DNA from: Actinomadura luteofluorescens
GTDB taxonomy: Bacteria; Actinomycetota; Actinomycetes; Streptosporangiales; Streptosporangiaceae
DNA: 64,000 nt
Direction: 5' to 3'
Assembly (NCBI RefSeq): GCF_013409365.1
Contig: NZ_JACCBA010000001.1
Location: 558,001-622,000 of the forward strand
Under the pieces are notes generated by a model. It searched no databases. It saw only the letters and a program-made list of their open reading frames with translations, and was not told the origin of the DNA. Positions 34,180 through 43,057 of the stretch are shown here, in pieces. The translations under genes were made by a program, and so were the position numbers. The number at the start of each line of letters is the position of its first letter. Positions within the stretch are counted from its first letter, which is position 1.

Positions 34180-36869
34180 CGACCGGTCCCCTTCCCGCGC
34201 CCGGTCGCGTCGACCAGATCGTCTTCGCCTGGTCGGACCGGCTGCTGGCAGGCGGCCGCGGCCTCGGCCCGGTCGCGACGTCCCTCGGCGCCGACGGGCT
34301 GCGCGTGTGGAACGAGCGGCTGGCCGGCGGCGACGTCGCCGTCGGGCAGTGGCTGTCCGGCGCGCCCGAGTGCGCGGCACTCGGCGCGCTGCGGTTCGGC
34401 CGGAAGGGCGAGCACGGCGCCGCGCTGCGGCTCGTGCCGGCCCGCGACCCGAACGGCCGGCCCTCGCAGCTCGTGCACGCGCTCGTCGGCTCGGCGTCGG
34501 TCGTGAACGCGGCGCTGGTGCTCGGCCTGCACGACTGGCCGGAGTGGAGCACGCCGGAGCGGCTCGCCGCGACGCCCTCGGACCTCGAGGCGCTCGAGGC
34601 GGCCGCGCTGCGGGCGCGCGCCCGGGCCGGGCTGGACGAGCCGTCCGTGCGCCGCGACGCGCTGGCCGGCCTGCTCGCCGGGGTGCTCGCCGCGCCGTGC
34701 GACTCCTACCTGGCCGAGATCTCCCCGGACGACGTCGGCCTGGTCGCCGCGCTCGTGCGCCGGCTGGACGGGGTCGCCGGGGCGGCGCCGCTGACGATGC
34801 TGCTGGGCGCCCAGGTCACCCGTCCCGAGCTGCGGCCCCGGCTGCTGGCGGTCGGCCTGCCGGACGCCAGGAACGGCCGGACGCCGCTGACGGCCTCGGG
34901 CGGCACCGACCCCGGCGTCGCCCGGGTGGCCGGGCTTCTCGCCGACCTGCCTCCGGCGTCGCTGACCCGGCCGCGCGCGCCGCTGACGACCACCGCGGCG
35001 CTCGCGGACTGGGTGGAGGCGGAGCACCAGCGGGCCACCGGCGTCCTCGACCTCGTCGACCGGGCGATCGCGGGCACGCTGGACGAGCCCACGCGCCGCT
35101 ACCTGAACGGCCGGGACGGGCAGGAGCGGCTGCGCGCCGAGCTGCGGAACGCCGGCATGGCGCAGCTCACGGACCGGCTGCTGCGCTGGACGAAGGCGAA
35201 CCCGTCCGGGCTGTCGGAGGCCGCCCGGACGCTGCGGCAGGTCGCCGCCGACCGGTACCTGACGGACGCGGGTGAGGACCGCGACACCGCCGACCGGCTG
35301 CTGCAGGCCGCGCGCCGCATGGACCTCACGGCGGCGGAGGCGGGGCGCGTCCTCGCGAACTGGTACGCCGGGCTGCCGAAGGTCACCTCGGCGGACCAGT
35401 ACAGCGCCGTGTACTTCGCGCTCGGCGTGGGCATCGACCCCGCGTCCGACGGCACCTTCGCCCGGCTCCTCCCCGGCATGAAGGCCGCCAGCCTGCTGGA
35501 GTGGAGCAGGGTGCTGGCGCCGAGCGACCACGTCAAGGCCGCCCTGCACTTCATGCGCGCCGCGTACCGGCAGTGGGGCCGCGGGGACCGGAGCGGCGAC
35601 GACGGCGTCCGCGCGCTGATGCGCGAGACCGAGATGTTCCACGAGACGATCCACGACATCGTCTCGCGCTGCGGCCTGCGCACGGATGACGAGAACGAGC
35701 TGTACCGGACCGTCGTGCACCTGGCGTACGGCCACCCCGTCACGGACCTGGCCCCGGTGCTCGGCGCGATGCCCGCCGACGCGGAGGCGACGCAGTTCCG
35801 GCCGTGGGCGGCGCTCGCCGACGTGCTCGCGGGCGACCGCGCCCACGTGTTCCAGCTCGCCGCGCAGGCGCGCCGCCGGAAGGCCCCGCCGCCGGTGCTG
35901 GAGGACATGCTGGGTGTCCTGTCCACCATCGACCTGATCCAGGGGCTGGCCGAGCAGTCCGGGCAGCCGGGCCTCCTCGAACCCGTGTGCCGGGTGGTGG
36001 GCAAGCGCACCCGCACGCCCGCCGAACAGCGCGCGACCTGCGACGTGGCACTGGCCGGACGGTTCCTGGCCGGCCTGGTGGAGGGGGCGTGGCCCGACGA
36101 GCCCGGCAAGCGGTTCCGGGCGTACTCGTTCCTGCTCCAGGCCGTCTACCAGGCCGGCGACCGAGCGGACGGCGGCGGGCTGACGCGGGACGAGGTGGAC
36201 GAGCTGGTGCGGGCCGGCGGCACGGGGCCGTTCCTGCTGGCCGTGGTCGCCCACGCCGGGCAGGACGCGGTCGTGCCCGCGCTCCTGCACGCGGCTCACC
36301 GGCACGCGGCCGACCTCGGCCTCCCGTCCGAGATCGCCGAGTTCGCGTTGCGGGGGCCGCACCGGGCCGCCGAGGCGCGGGCCGCTGGAAGGACGTCCAC
36401 CGGCCCCGCGCACGCCGGAACGGCGCAGCCGCGGTACGCGCAGGACACGCAGCCCGCACACCAGGGGCCGCCGGTCGGCGACGGTCCGTCCCGCACCGCG
36501 ACCGCGTACCCCGAGCCGTCGAGTCCGCCGCCGCGCTTCAACCCGCCGCCCCCACGCCCGGACGGCTTCCCGTCCGACTCCGAGCAGGAGTGGACGGACG
36601 ACGAGCGGCACCCGATCATCGTCTGGATCACCGGCCGCACCGTCCAGGAATGGGCGATCGCGGTGATCGGCGTCGGGGCTCTCGTCCTGCTCTGCCTCCT
36701 GCTGTTCGGCGGCTCGGACGAGGCCCCGCCGCGGCGGCCGGTCGCCCCGACCGTGACCGTCACCGTCGCGCCGTCGGCCTCCCCGACTCCCCCCTCCTCG
36801 ACGACCGGCACCGGGACGCCGTCCGGCGGCGACCGGTCCCCGCAACCGACGACAGAAAAGACCCCCTGA
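34176..36869 (+). CDS. GTPase-associated protein 1 (GAP1)-like large protein
   Basis: 897 aa, GTG 34176 overlapping the GTPase stop (GTGA), GGAGG 10 bases upstream. The N-terminal 150 residues (VDQIVFAWSDRLLAGG, GLGPVATSL) and a long helical middle and C-terminal part match the three-part GAP1 organisation as I recall it. A proline-rich region (about 730 to 800) leads to one membrane segment near 827-845 (WAIAVIGVGALVLLCLLL) and a Thr/Pro-rich outer tail. It is presumed to act with the GTPases encoded on each side. Confidence 0.65.
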   Translation: MTTGPLPAPGRVDQIVFAWSDRLLAGGRGLGPVATSLGADGLRVWNERLAGGDVAVGQWLSGAPECAALGALRFGRKGEHGAALRLVPARDPNGRPSQLVHALVGSASVVNAALVLGLHDWPEWSTPERLAATPSDLEALEAAALRARARAGLDEPSVRRDALAGLLAGVLAAPCDSYLAEISPDDVGLVAALVRRLDGVAGAAPLTMLLGAQVTRPELRPRLLAVGLPDARNGRTPLTASGGTDPGVARVAGLLADLPPASLTRPRAPLTTTAALADWVEAEHQRATGVLDLVDRAIAGTLDEPTRRYLNGRDGQERLRAELRNAGMAQLTDRLLRWTKANPSGLSEAARTLRQVAADRYLTDAGEDRDTADRLLQAARRMDLTAAEAGRVLANWYAGLPKVTSADQYSAVYFALGVGIDPASDGTFARLLPGMKAASLLEWSRVLAPSDHVKAALHFMRAAYRQWGRGDRSGDDGVRALMRETEMFHETIHDIVSRCGLRTDDENELYRTVVHLAYGHPVTDLAPVLGAMPADAEATQFRPWAALADVLAGDRAHVFQLAAQARRRKAPPPVLEDMLGVLSTIDLIQGLAEQSGQPGLLEPVCRVVGKRTRTPAEQRATCDVALAGRFLAGLVEGAWPDEPGKRFRAYSFLLQAVYQAGDRADGGGLTRDEVDELVRAGGTGPFLLAVVAHAGQDAVVPALLHAAHRHAADLGLPSEIAEFALRGPHRAAEARAAGRTSTGPAHAGTAQPRYAQDTQPAHQGPPVGDGPSRTATAYPEPSSPPPRFNPPPPRPDGFPSDSEQEWTDDERHPIIVWITGRTVQEWAIAVIGVGALVLLCLLLFGGSDEAPPRRPVAPTVTVTVAPSASPTPPSSTTGTGTPSGGDRSPQPTTEKTP

Positions 36870-38005
36870 TGGCGCCTGGAGCGACGACCAGCCCGACCGA
36901 GCCCCTCACCTCCGACGACATCCTGAGCGGCATCAGCGCGCGGTTCCACCGGTACGCCGACCGGGCGCTGCACGACTCCCCCGGTGACGCCGCCAGCGGC
37001 CCTGCCCTGCTGAAACGCCTCGCCGACGACCTCGCCCCGGCCGGCGGTCCGCCGCCGGCCGGCGTCGACCTCGTCACCGCCTACCCGGCGGACGCGCTGC
37101 TGCCCGACCCGCCGCCGCGCCGCTGGCTGGAGACCGCGCTGTTCTGGGGCCGGTTCTTCCAGAACGTACTCGTCTTCGCACCGATCGTCATCACCTGGTG
37201 GAAGCTGCACGACGCCCTGAACGCCTACGGCCGGACCCACACCGAGGGCTCGTTCCTGCTCGGCTGGCAGGCGGGCTCGTTCGACCCCGACCACATCCGG
37301 CGCGGCGTCCAGGACTTCGCGCCGCTGTCGGAGACCGCGTGGTGGGTCGTCCTCGCCGTCCTCGTCGTCATCGGGTTCACCGCCCTCGTGACCACCTGCG
37401 AGAACCTGCTCGACCGTCCGCGCTACGAGGCCGAGCGCGTGCAGATCGCGCAGGACCTCGCGCTCGCGTCGCACCTGCTGTCCGGCGCCCGGGACGGCCA
37501 GGTCACCTATCGGGACCTCCAGGCGCTGGTGCAGCGGATGGAGACCAGCGTGGGCGGGCTCATCGGCCGCCTCGCCGGCACCGCCGAGGACGTCCGCGCG
37601 GCGCTGGAGGGCAGCACCGGCAAGCGCATCGAGGAGGCCGTCCAGACCTGGATCGACAAGGCCGAGTCGCTGGAGCGGGCGATCGCGAGCATGCAGGCGC
37701 CCGCCGAGACGCTGGAGCGCTTCCGGAAGCTGCAGGACGACATCATGGCCGGGCAGCGCGAGCTGCGCGCCGAACTGGCCGCGATGGTGACGCAGGTGGA
37801 GCGGGCGACGCTCGCCACCACCGACCACGCCGAGGCCGCGCAGCACTACCAGGACGCCGGCAACGAGGTGCTCGCCGACGCCGTCACCCGGCTGTCCACC
37901 GGCACCGACCGGTTGTCGAAGGCGCTCGAGCAGCTGGAGTACCTCGTCGACGACACCCGCGAGTTCGTCGCCTACGTGCGGCACGACGGCGGTGCGCACC
38001 GGTGA
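36869..38005 (+). CDS. Two-TM membrane protein with long coiled-coil tail
   Basis: 378 aa, ATG overlapping the previous stop by one base (TGATG). Membrane segments at about 90-112 (FQNVLVFAPIVITWW) and 157-178 (WVVLAVLVVIGFTALVTT) are followed by some 190 residues of charged helix with heptad-like spacing. The two-gene pairing with the next protein, and a long helical tail after the membrane part, recall ZorA/MotA-type partners. Only two segments are present rather than three or four, so this is an analogy, not an assignment. Confidence 0.7.
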   Translation: MAPGATTSPTEPLTSDDILSGISARFHRYADRALHDSPGDAASGPALLKRLADDLAPAGGPPPAGVDLVTAYPADALLPDPPPRRWLETALFWGRFFQNVLVFAPIVITWWKLHDALNAYGRTHTEGSFLLGWQAGSFDPDHIRRGVQDFAPLSETAWWVVLAVLVVIGFTALVTTCENLLDRPRYEAERVQIAQDLALASHLLSGARDGQVTYRDLQALVQRMETSVGGLIGRLAGTAEDVRAALEGSTGKRIEEAVQTWIDKAESLERAIASMQAPAETLERFRKLQDDIMAGQRELRAELAAMVTQVERATLATTDHAEAAQHYQDAGNEVLADAVTRLSTGTDRLSKALEQLEYLVDDTREFVAYVRHDGGAHR

Positions 38006-38586
38006 CCGGGCCCGCGAGGAGGCGCGCGTCCCGGCAGGGCCGGCGGACCTCCCGGTTCGCCGCGGCGCACCTCGCCGGCTGGCTGTTCGCCGACCTGATG
38101 CTCGTGCTGTTCCTCGTCGCCATGGCGGTGCAGCCCCGCGCGCAGCTCACCACCGGCCTGCCGGAGCAGAAGAAGCCGCTGCCGTCCGGCCCGCGCGTCC
38201 TCGGCCAGGACTTCTGCGACTTCCTGATCCCGGTGCAGGCCGAGGGGCTCCTGTCCGGCTCCGGCGGGGCCCGCGCCGACCTGCTGAAGAAGGTCGACGA
38301 GGCGCTTCGCGGCGAGCACCCGTCCTGGCTGTACGGGGACGAGATGCGGCGCAAGGACGCCCGCGCCGCCTGCCTGGAGCAGCTCGGGCAGAAGCTCCAG
38401 GTCGGCTTCTTCCTCGCCTACGGCGCGCGGAACGACACCGGCAGCGGCGTCACTCTCGGCAGGAACGCCGCCAAGGCCGTCAAGTCCGGCAACCCGCGGT
38501 TCCGCGAGGCGATCTACCGGGCCGCGTGGACGGGCGGGGAGGGCGACGGCTCCGTCCAGCTCGTCGTCTTCTTCTACCAGAACTGA
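38002..38586 (+). CDS. Single-TM protein with TolR/MotB-like segment
   Basis: 194 aa, GTG 38002 overlapping the previous stop. After a basic N terminus the membrane segment is HLAGWLFADLMLVLFLVAMA, with D31 at the position of the proton-path aspartate in ExbD, TolR and MotB (D-x-M-L-V-L-F). The outer part (about 140 residues, three cysteines) has no OmpA-like motif that I recognise. With the upstream two-TM protein it may form a stator-like or channel complex in the membrane, as in Zorya systems. That comparison is inference. Confidence 0.7.
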   Translation: MTGPARRRASRQGRRTSRFAAAHLAGWLFADLMLVLFLVAMAVQPRAQLTTGLPEQKKPLPSGPRVLGQDFCDFLIPVQAEGLLSGSGGARADLLKKVDEALRGEHPSWLYGDEMRRKDARAACLEQLGQKLQVGFFLAYGARNDTGSGVTLGRNAAKAVKSGNPRFREAIYRAAWTGGEGDGSVQLVVFFYQN

Positions 38587-38619
38587 TCCCAGAGCTGATC
38601 GACACAGGGACGTGACGGG

Positions 38620-39891
38620 GTGACCACCGAAATCGCACTGCTCGAGACGCCGTCCGGCGAGGGACGCGTCGAGTTCGCGCTGACCCTCGACCAGGGCAGC
38701 CGGGTCGGCGCCCGCTACAGGAGCCATTACGGCACGGTCCGGCCCGCCGGCGGGGGCGCCGAGGTCGAGTGCGTGTACAAGGTCGCCACCGGCGCCATGG
38801 GCAAGCGCGTGCTGAGCAACGAGGTCGCCGTCTGGGGCGGCCTCCGCATGGAGGACGTGCGCGCCGACCAGTTCGGGACGCTGCTCGGCTTCGACGTCGA
38901 CTCCCCCGACGACCCGGCGCGGCTGGTGCAGACCCGGCGCGGCCGTCCGCTCACCGGGACGTCCCCGCTCACCGCCGAGCGGCTGCGGCAGCCGGCCCAC
39001 GACCTGCTCACCGCGCTCCGGGTCCTCGCGGACAACGCCTACGCGCTGGGCGAGCTGTCCCCCGGGATGCTCCTGTGGGACGGCAGGCGGCTGCAGATCG
39101 CCGACCTCGGCAACGCGGTCGGCCAGCCGGACGACCTGCGGGCGGCGCGGGACGTGCGCGCGGCGGCGGGGCTGCTGTTCTGGCTCGCGTCGGGCGAGGA
39201 GTCGTCGTTCGGGCCGGACGGCGCGGGGCCCGCCGACGAGGCCGAGCTGCGCTGGCTGGTCCGGCACCACCCCGACCTCGGCATGGTGCTGCGTCCCGTC
39301 TTCGACGAGGAGGTCCCCACGGCCGCGGAGGTGCTGGCCCGCATGGAGGGCTGGCCCCGCTCCGGCGACACGACGGAGCGGGAGGCGCCCGGCGGACAGG
39401 ACTCCCCCACCGAGCAGGACGTTCCCGAGGACGACGACACGCGGACCGTGGAGATCCACGCCACCGCCCATGCGGCGCGGGCCGGTCGGACCGCACGCTC
39501 CGCGCGGGCCGAGCCGGCGGAACGGGCCGAGCCGAAGCCGCCGCCTCCGGCCCCTCCGGCCCCTCCGGCCCCTCCGGCCCCTCCGGCGACGGGCGACGCC
39601 TCGCGCGCCATCGAGAACTACCGGAGGGAGAAGCAGTGGCTCGGCCAGCGGAGGCACGGCGCGCCCGCGCACCCGTCCCGGGGATCCGCGCCGCCGTTCC
39701 GTCCGGGACCGGGCACGGGGCCGGAGCCGGGTGCCGGACGGCCGGGCCCCGCGCAGGGGGTCGGCGTCCCCTCGCTGCCCCGCGACTTCCCGTTCCGCGT
39801 CGGCGACGACGGCAGGCGCCGACCGCACCCCGCGCTGGTGTGGCCCGTGGTGTTCGTCCTGGTCGTCCTCATCCTCCTGGTGGTGTTGTGA
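38620..39891 (+). CDS. Membrane-anchored pseudokinase-like protein (K2)
   Basis: 423 aa, GTG 38620. The N-terminal 240 residues align in layout with K1 (31673). The catalytic-loop position reads ALGELSPGMLLWDG, lacking HRD and the loop lysine, whereas the DFG position keeps the aspartate (IADLGN). A long acidic then proline-rich linker, including a run of PPA repeats, leads to a C-terminal membrane segment (VWPVVFVLVVLILLVVL). It is followed one base later by GTPase G2, repeating the K1-G1 arrangement. Confidence 0.75.
   Translation: MTTEIALLETPSGEGRVEFALTLDQGSRVGARYRSHYGTVRPAGGGAEVECVYKVATGAMGKRVLSNEVAVWGGLRMEDVRADQFGTLLGFDVDSPDDPARLVQTRRGRPLTGTSPLTAERLRQPAHDLLTALRVLADNAYALGELSPGMLLWDGRRLQIADLGNAVGQPDDLRAARDVRAAAGLLFWLASGEESSFGPDGAGPADEAELRWLVRHHPDLGMVLRPVFDEEVPTAAEVLARMEGWPRSGDTTEREAPGGQDSPTEQDVPEDDDTRTVEIHATAHAARAGRTARSARAEPAERAEPKPPPPAPPAPPAPPAPPATGDASRAIENYRREKQWLGQRRHGAPAHPSRGSAPPFRPGPGTGPEPGAGRPGPAQGVGVPSLPRDFPFRVGDDGRRRPHPALVWPVVFVLVVLILLVVL
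39543..39588 (+). repeat. Tandem 9-base repeat encoding Pro-Pro-Ala
   Basis: Five head-to-tail copies of cctccggcc within the K2 linker, giving PPA repeats. Such perfect short repeats can change copy number by slippage, always in frame. Confidence 0.85.
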
Positions 39892-39892
39892 C

Positions 39893-41017
39893 ATGATCGC
39901 CCCGCCCTGGCAGTCCGGCTCCGCCGCGTACCCCGGTCCGGAGCCGCGCGCCCGCACGCTCTGCCCGTACTGCCTCAACCACCTCGACTGGTCCGACTAC
40001 GGCGAGGTCCCGCTCGTCAGGAACACCCCCGACGGGCCGGAGGTGCTGACGCGGGCCCCGGACGAGCCGGAGGTCCGCTGGCGGCACCGGACGCTCGGCG
40101 CGATGCGGCAGTGCCACGGCGACGGCGACCCGCACTTCCTCCCGGCCGACTACGGCGACCTGGACCCGCTCATCATCGGGCTGGTCGGCGCCAGCGCGGC
40201 CGGCAAGACCCACCTGCTCACCGCGATGATCGCGCAGCTCGAACGGCGCAAGGCGATGCTCGCGCCGGAGCTGCGCATCGAGCCGCTCGACGGGCACATG
40301 CGCCAGCGGTTCTACGAGGACCGGATCCGGCCGTTCCTGGAGCAGCGCCGCGTCCTGCCCGCCACCCGGCGCTCCGCGCGGGCCGAGTTCGTCTACGCGC
40401 TGCGCGTGTCCAGCGAGTACACGGGGCGGACCCACGCGGTCGGGTTCTTCGACGTCCCCGGCGAGCACTACCACCGGTACGAGTACGAGGACACCCCGTT
40501 CCTCAGCCTCGCCGACGCGATCCTCTACGTCGCGGACGGCCAGCAGCTCCGCACCGGCGACGACTGGAACCCGTGGGTGCCCGACCCCGGCTTCACGCAC
40601 GCGATCACCCAGCTGCTGCACACCCGCCAGACCCGCGACGGCCTCCTGCCGCCCAGCGCGATCGTCGTCGCCAAGTCCGACATGCTGGCCGGGCTCGACG
40701 GCACCGTCGCGCACTGGCTCGCGCGGGACGACGAGACGGTGCTCGGCGACCTGCGCACCGCCGAGGACGAGAACGAGGCCGCCTACGCGTTCCTCGACCG
40801 GCACGGCGCGGAACTGTGGCTCGCGCCGTTCCACTCCGGCTCGCCCACCACCCTCCACTTCGCGTCCGCGTCGGGAGTGGCACCGATCCCGGAGGAGGGC
40901 GTGTTCCCGCACCAGAACTTCCGCCCGACCCGGGTCCTGCGCCCGCTGCTGTCGCTGTTCAGCGCCACCGGGCTCGTCCCCCGGATCGACACCGAGGAGC
41001 CCGGCCAGTACCTGTGA
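39893..41017 (+). CDS. Zinc-ribbon P-loop GTPase (G2)
   Basis: 374 aa, ATG 39893. Same family as G1: CPYCLNHLDW near residue 24, Walker A GASAAGKTH near 99, DVPGE near 186, AKSD near 260, and shared blocks TPFLSLAD/TPFMSIAD and LHFASASG. It lacks the disordered N-terminal extension of G1. End of the rightward operon; the next gene is convergent, 25 bases away. The K-G / GAP1 / two membrane proteins / K-G order suggests one complex built around two GTPases. Confidence 0.8.
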   Translation: MIAPPWQSGSAAYPGPEPRARTLCPYCLNHLDWSDYGEVPLVRNTPDGPEVLTRAPDEPEVRWRHRTLGAMRQCHGDGDPHFLPADYGDLDPLIIGLVGASAAGKTHLLTAMIAQLERRKAMLAPELRIEPLDGHMRQRFYEDRIRPFLEQRRVLPATRRSARAEFVYALRVSSEYTGRTHAVGFFDVPGEHYHRYEYEDTPFLSLADAILYVADGQQLRTGDDWNPWVPDPGFTHAITQLLHTRQTRDGLLPPSAIVVAKSDMLAGLDGTVAHWLARDDETVLGDLRTAEDENEAAYAFLDRHGAELWLAPFHSGSPTTLHFASASGVAPIPEEGVFPHQNFRPTRVLRPLLSLFSATGLVPRIDTEEPGQYL

Positions 41018-41042
41018 GCCTCCTGCCCGCCTGAGCGGCCGG

Positions 41043-42608
41043 TCAGCGCCGGTGCGGGCCGTTCCCGCCCGCGGCTCGCCAGGCGTGCGGGGCCAGGAGC
41101 TGCGCCACCACGAGGTCGGCGCGCCCCTCCAGAGTGGCGGGGTCGGCCGCCTCCGCGAGCCGCAGCCGGTCCGGCCACCACGGGACCTCGCGCGGCACGG
41201 CCGCGGCGAGCGCGCGGACCCGCCCCGCGGCGTCGGCGAGCAGCGTGAGCTCCGCCGCCCACGCCCACAGCATCGGCCACTCCCGCGCGGACGGCAGCTC
41301 CGCCGGCGGCCGTCCCGGACGGCTCCGCAGCACCCGGCCGCGCAGCCAGCTCAGCTTCCCCTCCGCCCGCGCGACGATCTCCGGGACGTCCGCGTGCACC
41401 CGGTCCAGGACGGCGCAGCGCCCCCGGCAGCCGGGATGCCCGCAGCGGTGCCGGGCCGCGTCGGCCAGCACGCCGCCGTCCACCACCTCCCGCAGCAGCT
41501 CCCGGTCGGCGGGGCCGCCCCGGGCGAGCCCGAGCAGCCCCCGTGCGTCGATCGGACGGCCCTCGTACCGCGGCGTCACGTCCGGGATGACCTGCGCGGT
41601 CAGCCTGATCAGCGCCCGCCGCCCCCGGTCGCCGCCCAGCCCCCGCAGGTAGCGCACGTCGGCGGGGTCGGCGCCCTGCCGGACGAGCCAGTCGGCCAGC
41701 CGCCCGCCGTTGCCGGCCAGCCAGGCGGCGCCGTCCCGCCAGTTCCGCTCCAGGTCGTCGGCGAGGCCGCGGACGTCCCGGTAGGTGCGGCCGTTGAAGC
41801 GCGGCGGCCGGTGCTCGTCCGCCACCCACGCCACCACCTGCTCGTACGTCCAGCGCCGCGCCGGGTCGACGACGAGCAGCCCCTCGATCAGCCGCCGCCA
41901 CTCCGGGTCGGTCACGGCGTCCAGCGCGGGCCTCCGCCCGGCGCGCAGCAGCTCGCGCACCCGCGCGGACGGCGCCCCCTCGTACGGCGTCCGCCCGAGG
42001 AGGAGCTGGTAGGCGATGATCCCGAGGGCCCACCAGGCGGCCGGAGCGCCGCGGCGGCCCCGCGCGGTCTCGGGCGCGGCGTAGGCCCAGGTGGTCAGCA
42101 GCCCGCCGGGATCCCGCCCATGGACCCGGACATTGCGAGCAATGCCCCCGAAGTCGCCGATCAGCAGTTCGTAGGGACTCCGGGACCGCACCAGGATGTT
42201 GGCCGGTTTCACGTCCGTGTGCGTCAACCCCATGGCGCCCAGCCAGAAGTTCAGGCATTCGGCGAGTTCGGCGACGATCGCCCGCAGCTCCGCGTCGCCG
42301 AGCGGGAGGGCGTCCCGGATCAGCGCGTCCAGCGAACCGTGCGCGCAGTACTCCTGCGCCATCCAGCCGACCTCGGCGCCGTCCACGGAGAGGTTCCCGT
42401 AATCGTGGATCCGGGGGACGTGCCGGGTCGCCTCCAGCCGCCCCAGCAAGACGAGCTGGTCGGTCTCCAGCCGCGAGTCCCGGTGCACCTTGACGACGAC
42501 CAGGTCGGCGCCCGCGCACCCGCCGTCGAGCGGCTCCGCCAGGTGGACGACCGACTCGGCGCCGACCGCCTCGATCCGTATCGGCCGGAATCTCTCCCGC
42601 AATGCCAC
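41043..42608 (-). CDS. Serine/threonine protein kinase with long C-terminal region
   Basis: About 521 aa from GTG 42608 (GGGGAGG upstream, rather distant); the frame stays open to 42707, so the start is uncertain. Kinase marks: VVVKV lysine, catalytic loop THTDVKPANIL (HxD with T in place of R), GDFGG, and AAPETARG. All catalytic residues are present. The about 270-residue C-terminal part is basic and helical, with a cysteine/histidine cluster (CGHPGCRGRC) that may bind zinc. No membrane segment. Convergent with G2; it may be the active kinase partner for the system whose own kinases are dead. Confidence 0.82.
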   Translation of the reverse strand: MALRERFRPIRIEAVGAESVVHLAEPLDGGCAGADLVVVKVHRDSRLETDQLVLLGRLEATRHVPRIHDYGNLSVDGAEVGWMAQEYCAHGSLDALIRDALPLGDAELRAIVAELAECLNFWLGAMGLTHTDVKPANILVRSRSPYELLIGDFGGIARNVRVHGRDPGGLLTTWAYAAPETARGRRGAPAAWWALGIIAYQLLLGRTPYEGAPSARVRELLRAGRRPALDAVTDPEWRRLIEGLLVVDPARRWTYEQVVAWVADEHRPPRFNGRTYRDVRGLADDLERNWRDGAAWLAGNGGRLADWLVRQGADPADVRYLRGLGGDRGRRALIRLTAQVIPDVTPRYEGRPIDARGLLGLARGGPADRELLREVVDGGVLADAARHRCGHPGCRGRCAVLDRVHADVPEIVARAEGKLSWLRGRVLRSRPGRPPAELPSAREWPMLWAWAAELTLLADAAGRVRALAAAVPREVPWWPDRLRLAEAADPATLEGRADLVVAQLLAPHAWRAAGGNGPHRR

Positions 42609-42836
42609 CGGAAAGTCACCGGCCTCCCCGGCGCCACCGCCCAGCCCCAAAGATCGACCCTTTCCCCGTCCACCCCGAATGCCCCCGATCCTATGGCGGC
42701 GAACCACCCCGAAATGGGTCCTGCGACGCCGTTCCCGAAGGGTGGCCGCCGACCGGCCGGGCGCCCGCGGGAGGTGGCGCAGGCGTCCGCACGTCTCAAA
42801 GGAACACTTGTGTTCTCATGCTATAGGGTCGGCCCG

Positions 42837-42995
42837 TGGCGAGAGGGGACGTGATCGTCGGCCGGTACCGGTTCGATGAGGAGATCGGCCGGGGCGGGAT
42901 GGGGATCGTGTGGAAGGCGCACGGACGTCGAACGGCGGACGCGCGTCCTTCAGGTCGCCGAATCATCGAAAGGGCGCTCAAAGAAACGCTCTGAG
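42837..42995 (+). pseudogene. Remnant of a Ser/Thr kinase N terminus
   Basis: 52-codon frame from GTG 42837 to TGA 42993. It begins with the standard start of an actinobacterial kinase, VIVGRYRFDEEIGRGGMGIVWKA, then immediately loses similarity (HGRRTADARPSGRR) and stops. The glycine-rich loop is present but no catalytic lysine or later motif follows in any frame. A TATAGG box at 42823-42828 sits 8 bases before the GTG, as for a leaderless gene, so the fragment may still be transcribed. Confidence 0.7.
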
Positions 42996-43057
42996 GCGCC
43001 CCTGAATGCGGCGATGCCTGCTGCTGCGCCTTGGCGGGCCCGACAGGCATGAGTGTG

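Noticed and set aside
36869..38586. Calling the two membrane proteins ZorA and ZorB
   Set aside because: Only two membrane segments in the first and no OmpA-like domain seen in the second; analogy reported, not identity.
42809..42828. Full -35/-10 promoter before the kinase stump
   Set aside because: TTGTGT is only 8 bases from TATAGG, too close; only the -10-like box is kept.
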